From Adiantum capillus-veneris (taxonomy: Eukaryota > Streptophyta > Polypodiopsida > Polypodiales > Pteridaceae): a stretch of DNA of 64,000 bases. A program made the translations under genes and the position numbers. This document shows positions 1 to 13,000 of the stretch, piece by piece. The notes below the pieces were generated by a model, which searched no databases, was not told the DNA's origin, and was given only the letters and a program-made list of their open reading frames with translations. The number at the start of each line of letters is the position of its first letter. Position 1 is the first letter of the stretch. Where the stretch lies: assembly GCA_014529385.2 (NCBI GenBank), contig CM043960.1, positions 71,997,910 to 72,061,909 on the forward strand, read 5' to 3'.

Positions 1-7
1 CATCACT

Positions 8-14
8 TGGCGCC
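8..14 (+). other. possible tRNA primer binding site of the Tat-like element
   Basis: TGGCGCC at the left edge matches the start of the primer binding site used by many Tat/Athila elements (tRNA-Asp type), and it precedes gag by about 0.8 kb. The match does not extend well past seven bases, so this is a weak call. If right, the 5' LTR ends at about position 5. Confidence 0.35.
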
Positions 15-821
15 TGTTTGAGCGCATTGTCTATTGGATTGTACGTTACTTGTGGAAACTGCCATTGTACGCCTTTGTGGAGCCATACTTGGTTTTATTT
101 GGCAGTCCCAACCATTTCTGAGACTTAGTATGGAAGATAGTAATTTTTGAGACTTGACTATACGAGATTTGCATAAGCCTTCGTGTGAGGGTCGATAGCG
201 TGAGAGCTGGGGGATTCTCAAATGTGGAGATCCTTTCGGTGATACAGGTAGCTGGACCACCCTTTTCGTGACCTCGCCATAGGCTATGTACTAGTGATTC
301 CTAATTGATGCTCGGGTTCTATTGTTGGTAATTTATGCATACATATACAGTCTATATTTTGGGTTCTTACTGCTCTACTTCTGTGGACACTCTGTCAAAA
401 TTTTTCCAAGTTACGATGGCTGGTTTTTTGGTCTTTTGAGCCATTTATGCTGTTATGCTGTTGAAATTTTGGCAGAATCAGAGGATGCATGGTTGACTTT
501 AATGGATGATCAAAATGGCCCTCAATTCACTCCTTTTCATTTAACTCAAAGAATCCAGACAAATGTTCATGTGTCCAGGAAGATTTTTTTCTAGCAACGC
601 ATAGTCTTTATGTTCGGGCCAAGAAGATTACGAGAGATCCTGGAATGTCCTTTGCCTGTTGTAATTCCGATGATTAACTATGAAACTCATTTCATGTGGA
701 TGAGTTTGTTCTTATCTAAAGTTAAGCTCCATTGACGTTTTTGGGGATTGGGTAGTGAAAAGTTTTGGGTTCTTGCACGTGTGTTCGAAGGGGTTCTCAA
801 AGCATTGAAACTTAGGTAGCC
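15..821. other. leader region between putative primer site and gag
   Basis: No convincing coding sequence. The open stretches here are short and match nothing I recognise. Best explained as the untranslated leader of the gypsy element. Confidence 0.5.
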
Positions 822-3356
822 ATGGCTTTCTCTTATCCGGAGTTTCATGGAAGAAGTGATGAAGATGTAGAAAACCTTTTGGAAAAGATGGAGGTTGCCT
901 GCATTAGCAACCAAATTCATGACCCAGCGCAAATGTTACGTCTTCTCCAGATTTGTTTGAAGAGTGATGCACGAGTTTGGTCCAAAGCATTTGAAGAGGA
1001 GTTGCGTGTGGCTGATCCACCCGTAAGGTTGAGTTGGGACAATCTAAGGCATGGATTGGAAGTGGAGTTTGTGAAGATAGAAGATCCTGACAAAGTGTGG
1101 CAAGAAGTACAGGCTTTGGTGCAAAAGAAAGGTGAGTCAGTAGATGCGTACATACGTAAGTTTTCATTGGCATGGGAGAGGATGTGCAAGGCCTTAGCAC
1201 CACAGGTACCCCCACCTGACATGATGAAGAAGGACAGGTTCTTGGCTGGTCTTTGAGAGAATATACGTTGGAGAGTAGAACTAAAGAAGCTTAGAACATA
1301 TGAAGATGCATTGGAGGTAGCAAAGAACAAAGAGTGGAAGTTGAGGAAAATGAGCCAGCTAGGAGTAGAGTCATTGCCCATGAGGTCTGAATTTCAGCCT
1401 ATGGACTCTTTGTCACGTCGCATGCCAAGGGTTCATCATGAACCAGTGGTTTTTGTTACTCCTCAGGTTATGCCACCAGTGGTCACTACAGCAGTGCAAG
1501 ATGATGGGCCAAGGCAAAACATGAGGCAAGTGGTAGATTCAATGAAGAATCTGAGCCTAAACATGCTAGGTCAAGTGGGAAATAATCGAGGTCGAGGGAG
1601 GTTTGCAAATCAGCCAGGAGGTGAGGAAAGACCCAGGAATGGTGGTGGACAAAGCAATGGTAAGTTCTGGAGGCAGACGCCCACATGTTATAATTGTGGA
1701 GAGTTGGGCCACATCAGCCCGCAATGTGATAAGCCACCAAGGATGGGGAGAGACATGTATCCATTGCCAAAACAGGTGCTAACTAGGTCCAATGATTATG
1801 GCATCGAAATTAAGGGAGATGAAGGAACTAGTGAATTAACCCAGGAGGAAAAGGGAAAGACAAAAGTGCTAAGTGTAGTCACCTTGGAGAAGGCATCAAA
1901 GCTAGAGGATACATTAGTGATGCCTATTGAGAAGAGGAACACAGAGGACAAGGAAGGAAGAAGTGCCCCAGGTCCTAGTAAGAAGAAGGGAAAGAGTCAA
2001 GAAGGCGAGGATGTCAAGGCCAAGAGGAAAAGGAGGGCTCGTCGCAAGTTTCATGTGTCAGATTTTCCACTAGGGGATGGGCAATTAAGCTATGACTTGA
2101 AGGAGGATCTGACGAGCAGGAAGGCAGATGTTACTTTTGGACAGCTTATAGAGATGGTGCCTAAGCTAAAGCGACAGTGGAAGAGGATGGTTAACCCAAT
2201 GGAGAAAGAGCCAGAGAGAGGTTCAGTGAAGGTGTTGGCGATGGATGAGCTACCAAACATTTGTCCAATAGTAGATGTGTGGCATAAAAGGAAAAATCTG
2301 GGACAAGGCTATGTTGATGGCGGGGCCCAAATATGTGTGATAACACACTCATGCGTTGAGAAGATGGGTCTTACAGTGACTGGGGTGTCAAGGTTTCGGA
2401 TCAAATTGACCAACCATCAAAAAGTAAAATGTTTGGGTGTTGTAAAGAGCTTAGAAGTGGAGGCATATGATGCAAAGGCAGTGGTTGATTTTCATGTGAT
2501 GCCAGCGAGATTGAGAGCATATCCGATTATATTGGGCAGACCATGGTTATGTGCAGTGGGAGCTGTTCAAGATTGGCGACGTAGTACGATTAGCCTCTAT
2601 GGAAAGACAGGTGCCAAGAAGCTTTATAATATGGACACAAAGAAACGATTGGAGGAGCTTTATGAAGATGAAGATGAGTCTAATGATGAAGACTATTCCA
2701 CAGTGTCTGACGAGGATAGTGATAGTACTACCAGCAGTGATGAGGATGCTGATGTTGCATTTCTTTTGATGGACAAAGGAATCCACGAGTCTGGTGTAGT
2801 CGCATTTGCAAACGAGGTTGAAGATGAAAGTGAAGGGCCTTATGAAGTGATTAAAGGGTTGATGCAAACCAAGGTTGAGTTGTCAAAGAAGCAGAAATTG
2901 ATGACACAAATGATCAGTGGAGACCTCTCAGCTATGGAGAAGGAGATATATTTGCACATACTAGCTAGTTTTCTTGATTTATTCATTACTTCATATGAAG
3001 AAATCAGAGGGTTCAAGGGCGAAGAGATGAATATAGAGCTGAAAGAAGGTGCTAAGCCAGTGCGGCAAAGGCTAAGAAGGATGGGTCAAGAGCAAATGGA
3101 AGCCTTGCGAGAAGAGGTGGACAAGTTATTGAAGGCAGGGTTCATAGTCCCTGTGGAGACCACAGAATGGGTGAGTCCAATAGTAGTCAGTCCAAAGAAG
3201 GATGGGAAGTGGAAGATTTGTGTAAATTTTAAACCCTTAAATGAAGCCACTAAGAGAACCCATATCCTCTTCCATTCATTGATCAAATCTTGGATTCAGT
3301 GGCAGGTTATGAGAGGTACAGTGTGTGTGATGGTTTTTCAGGCTATTTTCAATTGA
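822..3356 (+). pseudogene. gag - protease - N-terminal RT of the Tat-like gypsy element
   Basis: One reading frame interrupted by a single TGA at 1254. Gag (from 822) forms the particle. A CCHC zinc knuckle (CYNCGELGHISPQC) lies near 1686-1727 and should bind the RNA. The aspartic protease is marked by VDGGAQICVI near 2310, where the usual D-S/T-G is D-G-G, with the downstream ILGRPWL near 2530. A lysine/acid-rich spacer follows. The RT fingers begin near 3060 (AGFIVPVETTEWVSPIVVSP, then KKDGKWKICVNF). The frame is lost at about 3290 in the RT palm and the reading continues in another frame. The gag start at 822 is the first ATG of the conserved domain. The TGA looks like a CGA-to-TGA change. 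Confidence 0.8.
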
Positions 3357-4114
3357 AGATTGCTCTTAAAGACCGCACAAAGACAACTTTTATTACGCCA
3401 TGGGGCTGCTATTGCTACACAGTATTGCCATTTGGGTTGACAAATGGACCATCTTTCTATCAAGAGAGAGCAAATGGGGTATTGAAACCATTCATTGGTA
3501 GTTGTGTTAAAGCTTTTATGGACGACTTTTGTGTCTATAGAAGTAGGGCTGAGCACCATGAGAAGCTGCAGATGGTATTGGCTCGATATGATGAATGTGG
3601 AGGACAACTAAATCCCAAGAAATGTCATCTAGCACAGCCAAGGGTGAAGTTATTGGGCCATATGGTGTCAGAAAATGGCATTGAGGCTGATCCAGATAAG
3701 GTTAAGTCTATTATTCTTCTTCCATCACCTACAAGTACAAAGCAATTGGCAACCTTTATACACAAAGTGAAGTACATGGCACGGTTTATTCCATTGTCTT
3801 CGCAGCTTCTTTATCCATTACAACAAGTGGCAAAGCATGATCCATTACAATGGGACGACAAGTGTGAAGAAGTGTTTCAAGAGGTGAAAGAGGTGTTAGG
3901 GGGGTTGTCAGCCATGCAAGCTCCTGATTGGGAGAAAGTGTTTTATGTAAATCCATCAGTAGGGGATGATGCCATTGGAGCCATGCTATTGCAAAAGGGG
4001 AAGGCCAACCATTATATGAGACAAGTGTATTGTGCAAGCCGAGTGAAGTTGGTAGCGGAGAGAAAGTTCTCAGAAGTAGAGCTAGTGATGGCCAGTGTAA
4101 TATTTGCTTATTGA
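3290..4114 (+). pseudogene. RT palm/thumb and decayed first RNase H of the Tat-like element
   Basis: Continues the RT after a frame change. The palm has the DGFSGYFQ motif followed by LPFGLTNGPSFYQ. The catalytic box is FMDD (near 3520), a tolerated variant of YxDD. The connection motif LLGHMVSENGI lies near 3650. From about 3920 a gypsy-type RNase H fold can be followed (DDAIGAMLLQKG, then ERKFSEVELVMASVIFAY). It lacks several acidic catalytic residues and is interrupted by TGA at 4112. In Tat elements this first RNase H is known to be degenerate, with the activity supplied by the second. Confidence 0.8.
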
Positions 4115-4849
4115 CGATTTCGTCATTACTTACTACCACGACCTTTTGTTTTTTTTACGAGTTATGCCTTTTTGCCACAGTTAATTAATGGCACTAACAT
4201 GTCAAATGTGGTGAAGAAATGGGTGATTGAGCTGCAAGAGTTTGAGTTCTCTTTTCTAGTGGAAGACAGTACAAGGGCTACCCTAGCCGATTTGTTGACC
4301 TATAAGGAGAATCCCCTTCTTGTTAAGGAAGAGGTGGTGAGAAAGGTAGTTGAAGAAGTGCCACAGATTAGCAATGCACATGTGTTGTTCTTTGATGGCT
4401 CATACAGAAAGAGCCATGATGCGGCTTCAGGGGGTATAGCACTTCATGATCCAGAGGAGAAGCTAGTATGCAAGAGAGGGTTCAAATTGGATGCTCATAG
4501 TAACAATGAGGCTATATATGCTACTTTGGAAGCCGGATTACACATTTGTTTGAAGCATGGGGTTAGAAGGTTGAGCATAAAAGGTGATGCCTTCTTAGTT
4601 GTGAAGCAAGTGTTGGGTGTGTGGAAGAGCAAGAACACCTCATTGAAGGAAATGTGTTTCAGAATTGAAGGCCTGTTAAAAAAGTTTGTAGCATGGAGCA
4701 TCAGACACATAGAACGTGCTGTAAATGGAGAGGCACATGAAGCAGCTCAAAGCATGATCGGGGACCTCTTTATCATGGCCGGAAAGTTTGGCTCAAGAAG
4801 AGGAGTTTTTGCTAACAGGAAGCATTCCAAAGGAGATTCAGAAGTCTAA
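4115..4849 (+). pseudogene. second (archaeal-like) RNase H of the Tat-like element
   Basis: In the same frame as the RT piece. After a linker, an RNase H module of the RVT_3 type begins near 4380. FFDGSYRKSHDAASGGIALH holds the first Asp. NNEAIYATLEAGL holds the Glu. LSIKGDAFLVVKQVLG holds the Asp. A C-terminal HIERAVNGEAHEAA supplies the last part. It would degrade the RNA strand of the cDNA hybrid. The reading frame changes again between 4788 and 4849, where the integrase begins. Confidence 0.75.
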
Positions 4850-6153
4850 GAAGTATGGTTTTGTGCGTAAAGCATACAGGTACAAATTGATTGGTGATGT
4901 CTTATACATGAAAGGGGCTGATCTCGTGTTGAGACGTGTACCTTGGCGGGAGGATCTTTATAGAGTGTTGGAAGAGAATCATGAAGGCGCATGTGGTGGA
5001 CATTTTGCTCTACAGATCACCTTGCATAAGATCTTGCAAGAGGGGTATGTCTGGCCTAGTTTGCACAAGGATGTTCACCATTGGTGTAGGTCTTGCAATA
5101 GGTGTCAAGCATTTGGGAAGAGAGTGTTGAAGCCAGGGCTACGAAAAACCATTATGGCATTTGATGTGTTTGAAAAGTGGGGGATTGATGCAATAGGCCC
5201 GTTACCTATCACAAGCAGGGGCAAAAGCTATATTTTGACTGCAATGGACTATCTCTCTAGATGGGCAGAGGCTATAGCAGTAAAACAGATCACTGCAAAG
5301 GATGTGGCAAAATTTGTGTATGCTGAAATATGTTGCAAGTTTTGGGGTGCCACTAGAGCTACTTTCAGATAAGGAGCTACTTTCAGATAAGGGGCCTGGC
5401 TTTAGCTAGATTTTTTATGCGCAAAGATGAAGATTAGGCACCAACATACCACTCCTTATTATCCGCAGTGTAATGGCTTAAATGAAAGGTTCAATGGTGA
5501 GTTGGTACAAATTCTTTCAAAAGTGACAGAGCACCAAGGAAAGAATTGGGATTTGGAATTGCCTAGTGCATTATAGGCTTACCGTACTTCGGTGAAAACA
5601 AGTACAGGGTTTACTCCATTTCATTTGGTATATGGAAAGGAAGCACTATTGCCTGTGAAAGTAGAGTTGCCTGCAGTAAAGATGCTAGAGAAGCTACTTG
5701 GGCCGTCTAGTGATGCATTCAAAGAGAGGCTCTTACAGTTACAAGAGGTTCAACTGGATAGGATAAGTGCATTGGAACATTATGGGCAGATGCAAGATAG
5801 GGCTTTGGCAAAGATAAATGAAAAGGTTAAAAGTAAGGGTATCAAGAATCATGACTTGGTTTTACGCTACAACAGTACGCTGGACAACGCCTTCCAAAAG
5901 AAGTTTCAAATTAAGTGGGAAGGCCCTTTCAAGGTAGTGGAGTGTTTCCCGAATGGTACATATCAGTTGGCTAACCTGGATTGAATTCTGCATAAGTCAA
6001 GGGTCAATGGATTGCGTCTTAAATTATATCATGCCAGGTTAATAATGGTGGAGCAAGATGAGTTGTTTGTGGATCAAGCAGTGTTGGTGAAGGATGAGGA
6101 GACTTATGACGCTGCAAGTCTCATATCGCTTTTTGTTGCTGCTGATCATGAAT
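4788..6153 (+). pseudogene. integrase of the Tat-like element, with an in-frame 18-bp duplication
   Basis: The zinc-binding N-terminus (H...GGHFALQ...CRSCNRCQ) spans about 4980-5110. The first catalytic Asp lies in WGIDAIGPLP near 5170. The second Asp is in LLSDKGPGF, where GAGCTACTTTCAGATAAG is present twice in tandem (5356-5391), duplicating six residues and adding a local frame problem. The Glu lies in PQCNGLNERFNGEL near 5465-5505. The C-terminal region continues through TGFTPFHLVYGKEALLP and ends near 6153. Stops at about 5372, 5391, 5575 and 5982 make it non-functional. No chromodomain is seen, as expected for the Tat group. Confidence 0.8.
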
Positions 6154-6183
6154 GATCTAGCAGGCTAGGGGATGGGCAAATTA

Positions 6184-7335
6184 TGTCAGGAATTTTTTGA
6201 AGCAAGGGATTGCGCATATGTACATGCCCATGCATGGTGCATCGAATAAAAGATTGCCCATTTTCCCAAGCCAGGTGGTTAGGTGGGGCCCACATGTGTA
6301 CAGATAGGACAGCATGTACATAGTGCATCGATTTTCACCATTACCAGTACCAGTGTCTTTTTTCTACAATAATGAGGAGTTGGTAGCGCGTAAAACTTCT
6401 CGAGGAAGCTTTCCGCGGGCCAACGACATGAGGTAAGCAGGTGCGTCAAATGGCATCTAGTGGCGTCAGGAGGTCGAATGGGGTCAATATTTGCATGTGG
6501 ATGAGTACGGACACAACGTGGGTTTTTCCTTGTGATAATTATGCAGAAAGGTCATCATGAGGACCATCTTTTGGGGGCCACTTCACGTGGTGGTGGGATG
6601 CATTATTGGAAAAAGTTGAGTGCTAGGTGTGCGGATGATGCAAAAAGGTGACAACTATGCACTGCGAGGCCAGTTTTTGGCCTGTTCGGGGTCCGTTTGA
6701 GGTCATCTAAAAGGCCAAGAGTGCCCAAGTAATAAAGTTAAGTGTGGGAAATGAAAAAACTGAGAGAGGACCAGAAAAAGAGTGGAGAGAAGAGGAGGAA
6801 CAGCCGTAGGTGTGTTTTTGCTCATTTTGGAGCCTGTTTTGGCCGTAAACTGCTCATCCGAGGTCGGATATGAGCACTTTGACATTGTAGACCGGGGTTT
6901 TGGGCCGTTCCGGACGCAATGGCGCTGTCCATTTTGCCAAATTCCTCATTGTTTTTTTGTTGTTTTGGCTGTGTAAGTTTCTCCTATGAGCGAAGCTTCT
7001 GCTCTAGTTTGTGATTGTATCTGGCTTATTTTACCCATACTGTGTGAGCTATTTGCCTCATTGGTGTTGGCCCAAGCTCAATTGTATCTAAACATCAAAA
7101 ATTCTCCTCTTTTGAGCTGAGTTTTTTGAGTGTGTGTGTGTGTGTGTATCTCTGTTTGTGGAGTGGGCAAACGGATAGTCTCTCTCCTCTCACTCCATAG
7201 GTGTGTTCCCTGACTTGGCCAGGTGGGTTGTGTAAGCCGAGTGGTGCCCCATAGTGTGTGTGTATCCTTCCAAGAGTGTGTGTCGGGTCATTATAGAGGC
7301 GTTTTGTGTGTTTCCATCCCGCTCACAACATGTCT
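6184..7335 (+). repeat. probable 3' LTR of the Tat-like element
   Basis: A purine-rich tract (AGGCTAGGGGATGGG, near 6164-6178) just upstream looks like the polypurine tract, followed by TGTCAGGAATTT at 6184 as an LTR start. The end is placed near 7335, where sequence ending CACAACA gives way to the valyl-tRNA synthetase intron. The matching 5' LTR is outside the window, so the limits are inferred. Contains a short TG repeat near 7131. Confidence 0.45.
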
Positions 7336-7810
7336 ACAAAATATGGCATTGATAATCTCGCAGCTCAGTAAATGAAATGTCTCCTACACTCAAAACGAAA
7401 AAAGCCATCAGCCTTCTTCAAAAAGGAACTGACTTCTTTAAACAATGTGAAAGATGCTTTCGGGACACATAAAAAGGAGGTGACAAAAACTGAGCATGCA
7501 ACTGAATCCAACTCAATTAGCTCAAAGTTTATGAGATGATAAGAACAACTAAAGCTTGATGCCATAAACTCAAATTTATCCACTGTGCACACAAAGATTC
7601 ATCATTCAAACCTAACTGCAGCTCATACAGATCACACTTACAAGTTTCTTGAACACAAACCTAATTGCAGCTTATACTGAGCACACTTACAAGTGTTCTA
7701 AGAAAACGCATAGAATTAATTTGCCTCACATACTTTTCAACAGTACAACCAGTAACAAGCTTGAGGATTATAAAAGGCTAGCTCGCGAACATTAAAAAAT
7801 CAGAGCTCAC
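7336..7810 (-). other. ValRS intron 8, part between exon 8 and the gypsy element
   Basis: A/T-rich non-coding sequence with a near-duplicated phrase (AACACAAACCTAATTGCAGC) around 7651-7670. No exon is recognisable on either strand. Confidence 0.6.
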
Positions 7811-10040
7811 CAGATCTGAGACAGCTGTCTGTAAACTTGGTGACCAGTTAACCATGTAACTTCCTGCATTACCAGTACTGTTAAGCCAAGACAGTCTGAA
7901 TACCACCAGCTCTTAAACGAGAATAACACACGGTCACCATTCATAACCAATCCAAGTGAATGGATCAGTTCACCATACAAGGCTTACGATTAATTTGATG
8001 AAAATTTAAATTATCTCCTAGCACTTCTGCTGAGGCTCTGCGATTTGCACTTATTTACAGAAATTTTGCCGGCATAGTGATAAGGCAAAGAACGTCATCC
8101 TCATTTCTTAACATTGTCGGAGGTACATAAAGATAAAGAAATAAGCTTAGGAAAGTGGAAAATTTTGGACCGTATATTAGAAACAATGAATGCCGATGTC
8201 ATTTGCTGGCCTTATCCAAGACATATCAAGTATCAAGTAAAGAGTTTCTATTGGAATAATAAACGCAGGCTGTAAACTCTAATTTGCTTAAAACCAATTC
8301 CCTTGAAGCAACAAGCCAGCCAAAATATAATGGAAGTTTTATTTTAGGGTTGATTTATACCTGGGGAAAGTTTAGGATAAGAAAATCAATTTTCGAAGCA
8401 AGACAAAGAAGACCAAGAAAATCATGTTTCACTAATAATCTAACTTAGAGCAGACCAAATGACCTCTGTAAATAAGCCCCTTTCTGTGGAGATGCAAAAA
8501 AGCTTCCACTACTGCATCTGCACAACCAAGTAAAAAAACAAAAGGAATGGTTAAAAATCACATAGGCATGGCTTTGATGTACAAAGAAAAAATGTGATCT
8601 TCAATGGCCATGCATTGGCATGTTACCATCACATCTCAGGCTATTCACAATCTTAAGAATTGTAGTGCACAAAAAGAACAAAATTCTATGTAAACCAAAC
8701 GGGAAATATCAAAGGGTTATGCAGTCCATGTGCTTGGCCATTTAGAGAACCAATCTCTTGGCTGTTGCTATCCAGGGTGCTGAGAACAGCCCCTCTTGAA
8801 CTGCCATGACTACACAATGGAAAAAGTACTCCTCTTATGCCCACTTGTACATCCGTGTAGCATGTTTTTTACTTGTTTAGGATTGGTCCAAATCCTAATG
8901 CGGCAGTAGAAATAGAGATTCGCTATCATAAAAAGTGTATACAGTGAGATTGCTTATAAAAAGCAAATCAATTGCTACCATACAGATGGCGTCCGTAGGT
9001 ACGACGGTACAACCTTGGGCTGATCATACTTTTCTCCACCCTCCACATGATCAGTTGGCTCCTTGCAGCAAGCCAAAAAAGTCATCCATGCTTGCAATTG
9101 TGGAAGCATTGTCTTCTATGTTCTGATTTTATTGTTTGAACAAATCACTAATCAATTAGAGACACCTTGACTCAATTTAAGTTCTTTGAATATCACAAGC
9201 CATGGGCCATCTTTTTCTCTATGTTCCATTTTCACGCTGTACATGTGGATGGCAAGAAGAATGTGGGGTGATGCTTGATTTTGGAACTCCACAAGTTACA
9301 TACGTTAATGGTGTTCAATAATTCATCATATGGGCAAGAAGTAAAATCGACAGTCTACAGTTGAGAATTCTAAGAGTGTTTTTGACTCTATACACCAAGA
9401 AGAGCACGCTAGTTATTTCTGGCTGGCTGTAGGAATTTTTGTTGTGGCAAGGAAACTCTATGCAACATAGCTATTTTCAGCCATGGCAGGAAGGATTATT
9501 CATGCCCTATCACTAAGGAGTGCTAGCAAAGTGAGTGCGCATTGAGGCAAAGGTTTGTGGTGAAAATCTAATTTGCTGCAAAAAATCAGTGGCAACTTAA
9601 GGTTTCCTAGCAAGAAGATGTCTCAAAAGGGTATGTTGTTGCCCAAAGTGATTGAACTCAACACAAGGGGGTTTGCGGCCCTTGGAAGGAAATCAGACAG
9701 TTACAGCTAAAATTAGCAAGTAGAGAACCTTTCATGATGGCTAGTGACCCTTGTCCTTCTTCATATGGTGTAAAATTATGTAAAGATGAGTAAGGATGAA
9801 AGGCATTGAGACAAAAAAATCAATAGCACACAAAACTCATCCAAAATCGTGCATTTCAAACAGACATAAACTTAAGAACCTATAAACTCTATAATTACAT
9901 AGTTGTCACAAACATCTGAAACGATGGCAGAAGTGTCAGCAACAATACCACTTAGCTGTCTATCTAGTGTGAAACGCTCTCTAGTCCAATCACATGAGGC
10001 ACCAAGCCTTCGTAGTTGATTTGTTATGGTCCCCCCAAAC
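7811..10040 (-). CDS. ValRS exons 6-8, last exons visible
   Basis: Exon 6 (10040-9949) encodes [20 protein letters not shown] and on to TLDRQLS. Exon 7 (8517-8464) encodes [17 protein letters not shown]. Exon 8 (7863-7811) encodes [18 protein letters not shown] and ends with donor GTGAGC in phase 0. The family continues with EVEYSEEPG; no such exon is found between 7810 and the left edge, so intron 8 exceeds 7.8 kb. Exons 7 and 8 are only 54 and 53 nt. Confidence 0.9.
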
Positions 10041-13000
10041 CTGCAAGACACAGCTAGCTTACACTCAATATCCATCAACAAAATTAGACCTCACACTAGC
10101 AAATCCATATTTCCATATCACTACTGTACCTTCACAAGGTCAAAAAATCTGAACATACAATCAAGGGGTTGAAACATTTGCATAAAACACACTTTCAAGA
10201 CACAGAAAACCGATTAAAAGATCAGGGAAAGACAAATTTACTACTATTTTATTCGTCTCAAAAACAGAAACGAAACACCAGATACTTAGAATAACTTCAA
10301 CAAAACAGATGAGTAAATTAAAAAAGAGCAGCTTACTTGAATGAGCCTTCGTCAGAAAACTCAACTTTAAAGACATCCACACCAAATAATACAAGCTATA
10401 GACTGAGATGATAGAAGTAATAAACAACCAAAGTCAAAATCTTGAAAATTTGACAGCATACAACCTTAACTTCACTGCATGTCCAAACAAGAAGTGAGAG
10501 ATCATCTTCATCACACATAGCTTGGACAGCGTTAATGACATCTCTAGTCATGTATCAGAGCCTAAGAGTAGGTGCAGGTTTGTACAGAGTTACTTCCTAG
10601 TCAAAACAGAACCAACGAATTGAATCTCTATCACCATCAAAGGTAAGCCAGACTCAGCCATGATAAATGCTAGTCCTTGACATGTTAAGCGAAAGTATTC
10701 TCTGAAAGGATGAGAGACAACAAAGAGAGTTCTATGAAAAATGAATGTGCCATAAATTATACAATATTCACTGATCACAAATTCTTGACTCCCTTGGTGC
10801 TATTACAAGGAAATAAAAATACCGCATGACCCAATTGGTAATCTGTGTGTCATTTTATTCCAGAAATATTAATACTTGGAAAACATGACAAATGACGAGT
10901 GCATCAAAAACAAAGGGATGCTTCGCTTAAAAAGCAATAAGCTTACTTTTTCTTCCACTCCCAGACTCTTGCAACAAACTGTTCCCGGCCCAACTCTGAC
11001 CTTTTGACGCCTTGAGATAAAAGCATTTTCTCCACAACAAGCTGCAACAGGAATAAAACCCAATTAAAAGAAAGCTTGAGCACATTAAAAACATGATCAT
11101 TCAAAAGGGTGCTTGTACTTGAGCAATGCTCCTTACCATAATGCTTGATGGACCCAAAGGATGGAGGAAATAGGTTAAAACAAGCACATGGTAACAACAT
11201 CAAATAATGCTCAAAAGTAAAAAGAGATAGGTTTGCTCCTTTAGATATTAAGAACTTCTAGTGAAAATTACAACCAAGAAATGTTGAAGTGATAGTGATA
11301 GAAAACTTGATCCACGCAAACATGGTATATATATGATAATGCACTTTTGTTATAATACCTTGGCTTAACCTTTGATACTGCAACAAGATATCGTACCTGT
11401 GTAGCAATGCCTGCATGGTCTGTGCCAGGAATCCACAAGGCAGCCTTCCCTCTCATTCGCCAATGACGAATCATTACGTCCTTCAAAAAGATAAATTCAG
11501 ATTTTTTTTTAAATCATGACAACCACCTTAATTACAGAGCAGACAGCCCAAACCTAAGAGCCTGATGGAATTACCAACCAAATAAGAAATTACATTCAAA
11601 CTGGAAAAGTTAAGAGATGTGACGTTCCAATCCATAATTTCAGACAAAGAAGCATCAACCTATTGCAAAGAGGCCACGACTTTCATGGATTAAAGGTCAC
11701 ATAATGGTGATGACTTTTAAGCCCACGACCTATGTGTGAAATAATTGAGAGGGTATAAAACTAGGTTGAGCCTCCACAAGACCTATATACTAACTAACTG
11801 TCACAAATTGATGACGTGGCATTGCAACCCGGACACACACACAGCAAAGTGATGATGTGGCTGACTGCACAAATGTTATGTCTCACTCTTAGGAGAGAGG
11901 ATCTAGCCCAGACGCCGTCGGGATGGGTGTCCAGTGTCCCGGCGGACGTAGTGTGAACCCAGCCAGTGTGGTCGGCCATTATCATTAAAAGGGAGGCCAA
12001 GGCCTCATTTGCAGTTATCGACCCCCACTGGCAAAGTGCCAGTGGTTAGCCCGCATGGCTAAGAGTGCAGTCAATAAGGCAGAGCGCCTTAGGAAAGCTG
12101 GCCTGCTACATCCATTGGAAATTCCAGATGCAAAGTGGCAGAGTATTTCCATGGACTTCATCGTTGGTTTGCCAAATACTAGACGGGGCAATGACGCCAT
12201 TTGGGTTGTGGTCGATAGACTCACAAAAAAGGCGAAGTTTATACCAACGAAGTCGACAGCCATGAGTTGGCAGTTTTATTTGTTGATCAGCTTTATAAGC
12301 TGTATGGTCTGCCAGAGGATATCGTCAATGATCGAGATACTAAGTTCACTGGCCAATTTTGGCGAGATGTGTTTGCTCATCTTCAAACGAAGCTGAGTAT
12401 GTCGTCTTCTGACCATCCTGAGTCCAACGGACAAACTAAGAGAATGAATCAGACGTTAGAGGACATGTTGAGAGCCTATGTCTCTCATACGCAATCTGAT
12501 TGGGAAAGGTATCTTCCACAGTTAGAGTTTGCCTATAATAGTAGCAAGCATTCTGCTACTGGATTTAGCCTATTCATGTTGATGTATGGATTTGAGCCTA
12601 AATCCCCAATTGCTATTGGCTTAGAAAAAGTCAAGGAATGCCAAGCTCGTGATTTCCTGGCTCGAACTGGCTAAGGATAGTATAAGAACGGCTCGTGATT
12701 GAGTCACTACTTATGCTAATCAAAAGAGATCTCCAAGGACTCTTGATGTGGGACAATGGGTCTATCTAAAGATACCCAAGGATTCCAAGACTGCGAACGG
12801 GAAAGCATTATAAGCTTTCAGCTAGATATTGTGGTCCATTCTTGATCACAAAGAAGATTGGCCAAGTTGCCTATAAACTGGCTCTTCCTTCGGATGTTAG
12901 TGTACATCCAGTGTTTCATGTCAACCACCTTAGAGTAAAATTGGGCGAAGCCGACGTTGTTGTGCCCATCGAGGAAAATGTATGGCAAGATATGCAAACT

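Larger units (their letters stand above)
1..7335 (+). mobile_element. Ty3/gypsy retrotransposon, Tat-like (dual RNase H), 5' LTR outside window
   Basis: Internal region and probable 3' LTR of a Ty3/gypsy element. Domains in order on the + strand are gag, a zinc knuckle, protease, reverse transcriptase, a decayed first RNase H, a second RNase H and integrase, ending near 6153. The two RNase H modules are the hallmark of the plant Tat group (family knowledge). Damage is light: a TGA in gag, a frame change near 3290, a TGA at 4112, a frame change near 4800, two stops near 5372 and single stops near 5575 and 5982. It lies antisense to the valyl-tRNA synthetase gene and in, or beyond, its eighth intron. 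The right end is placed only approximately. Confidence 0.8.

Noticed and set aside
322-594. 90-codon open frame before gag
   Set aside because: No recognised domain and no continuation; most likely leader sequence.
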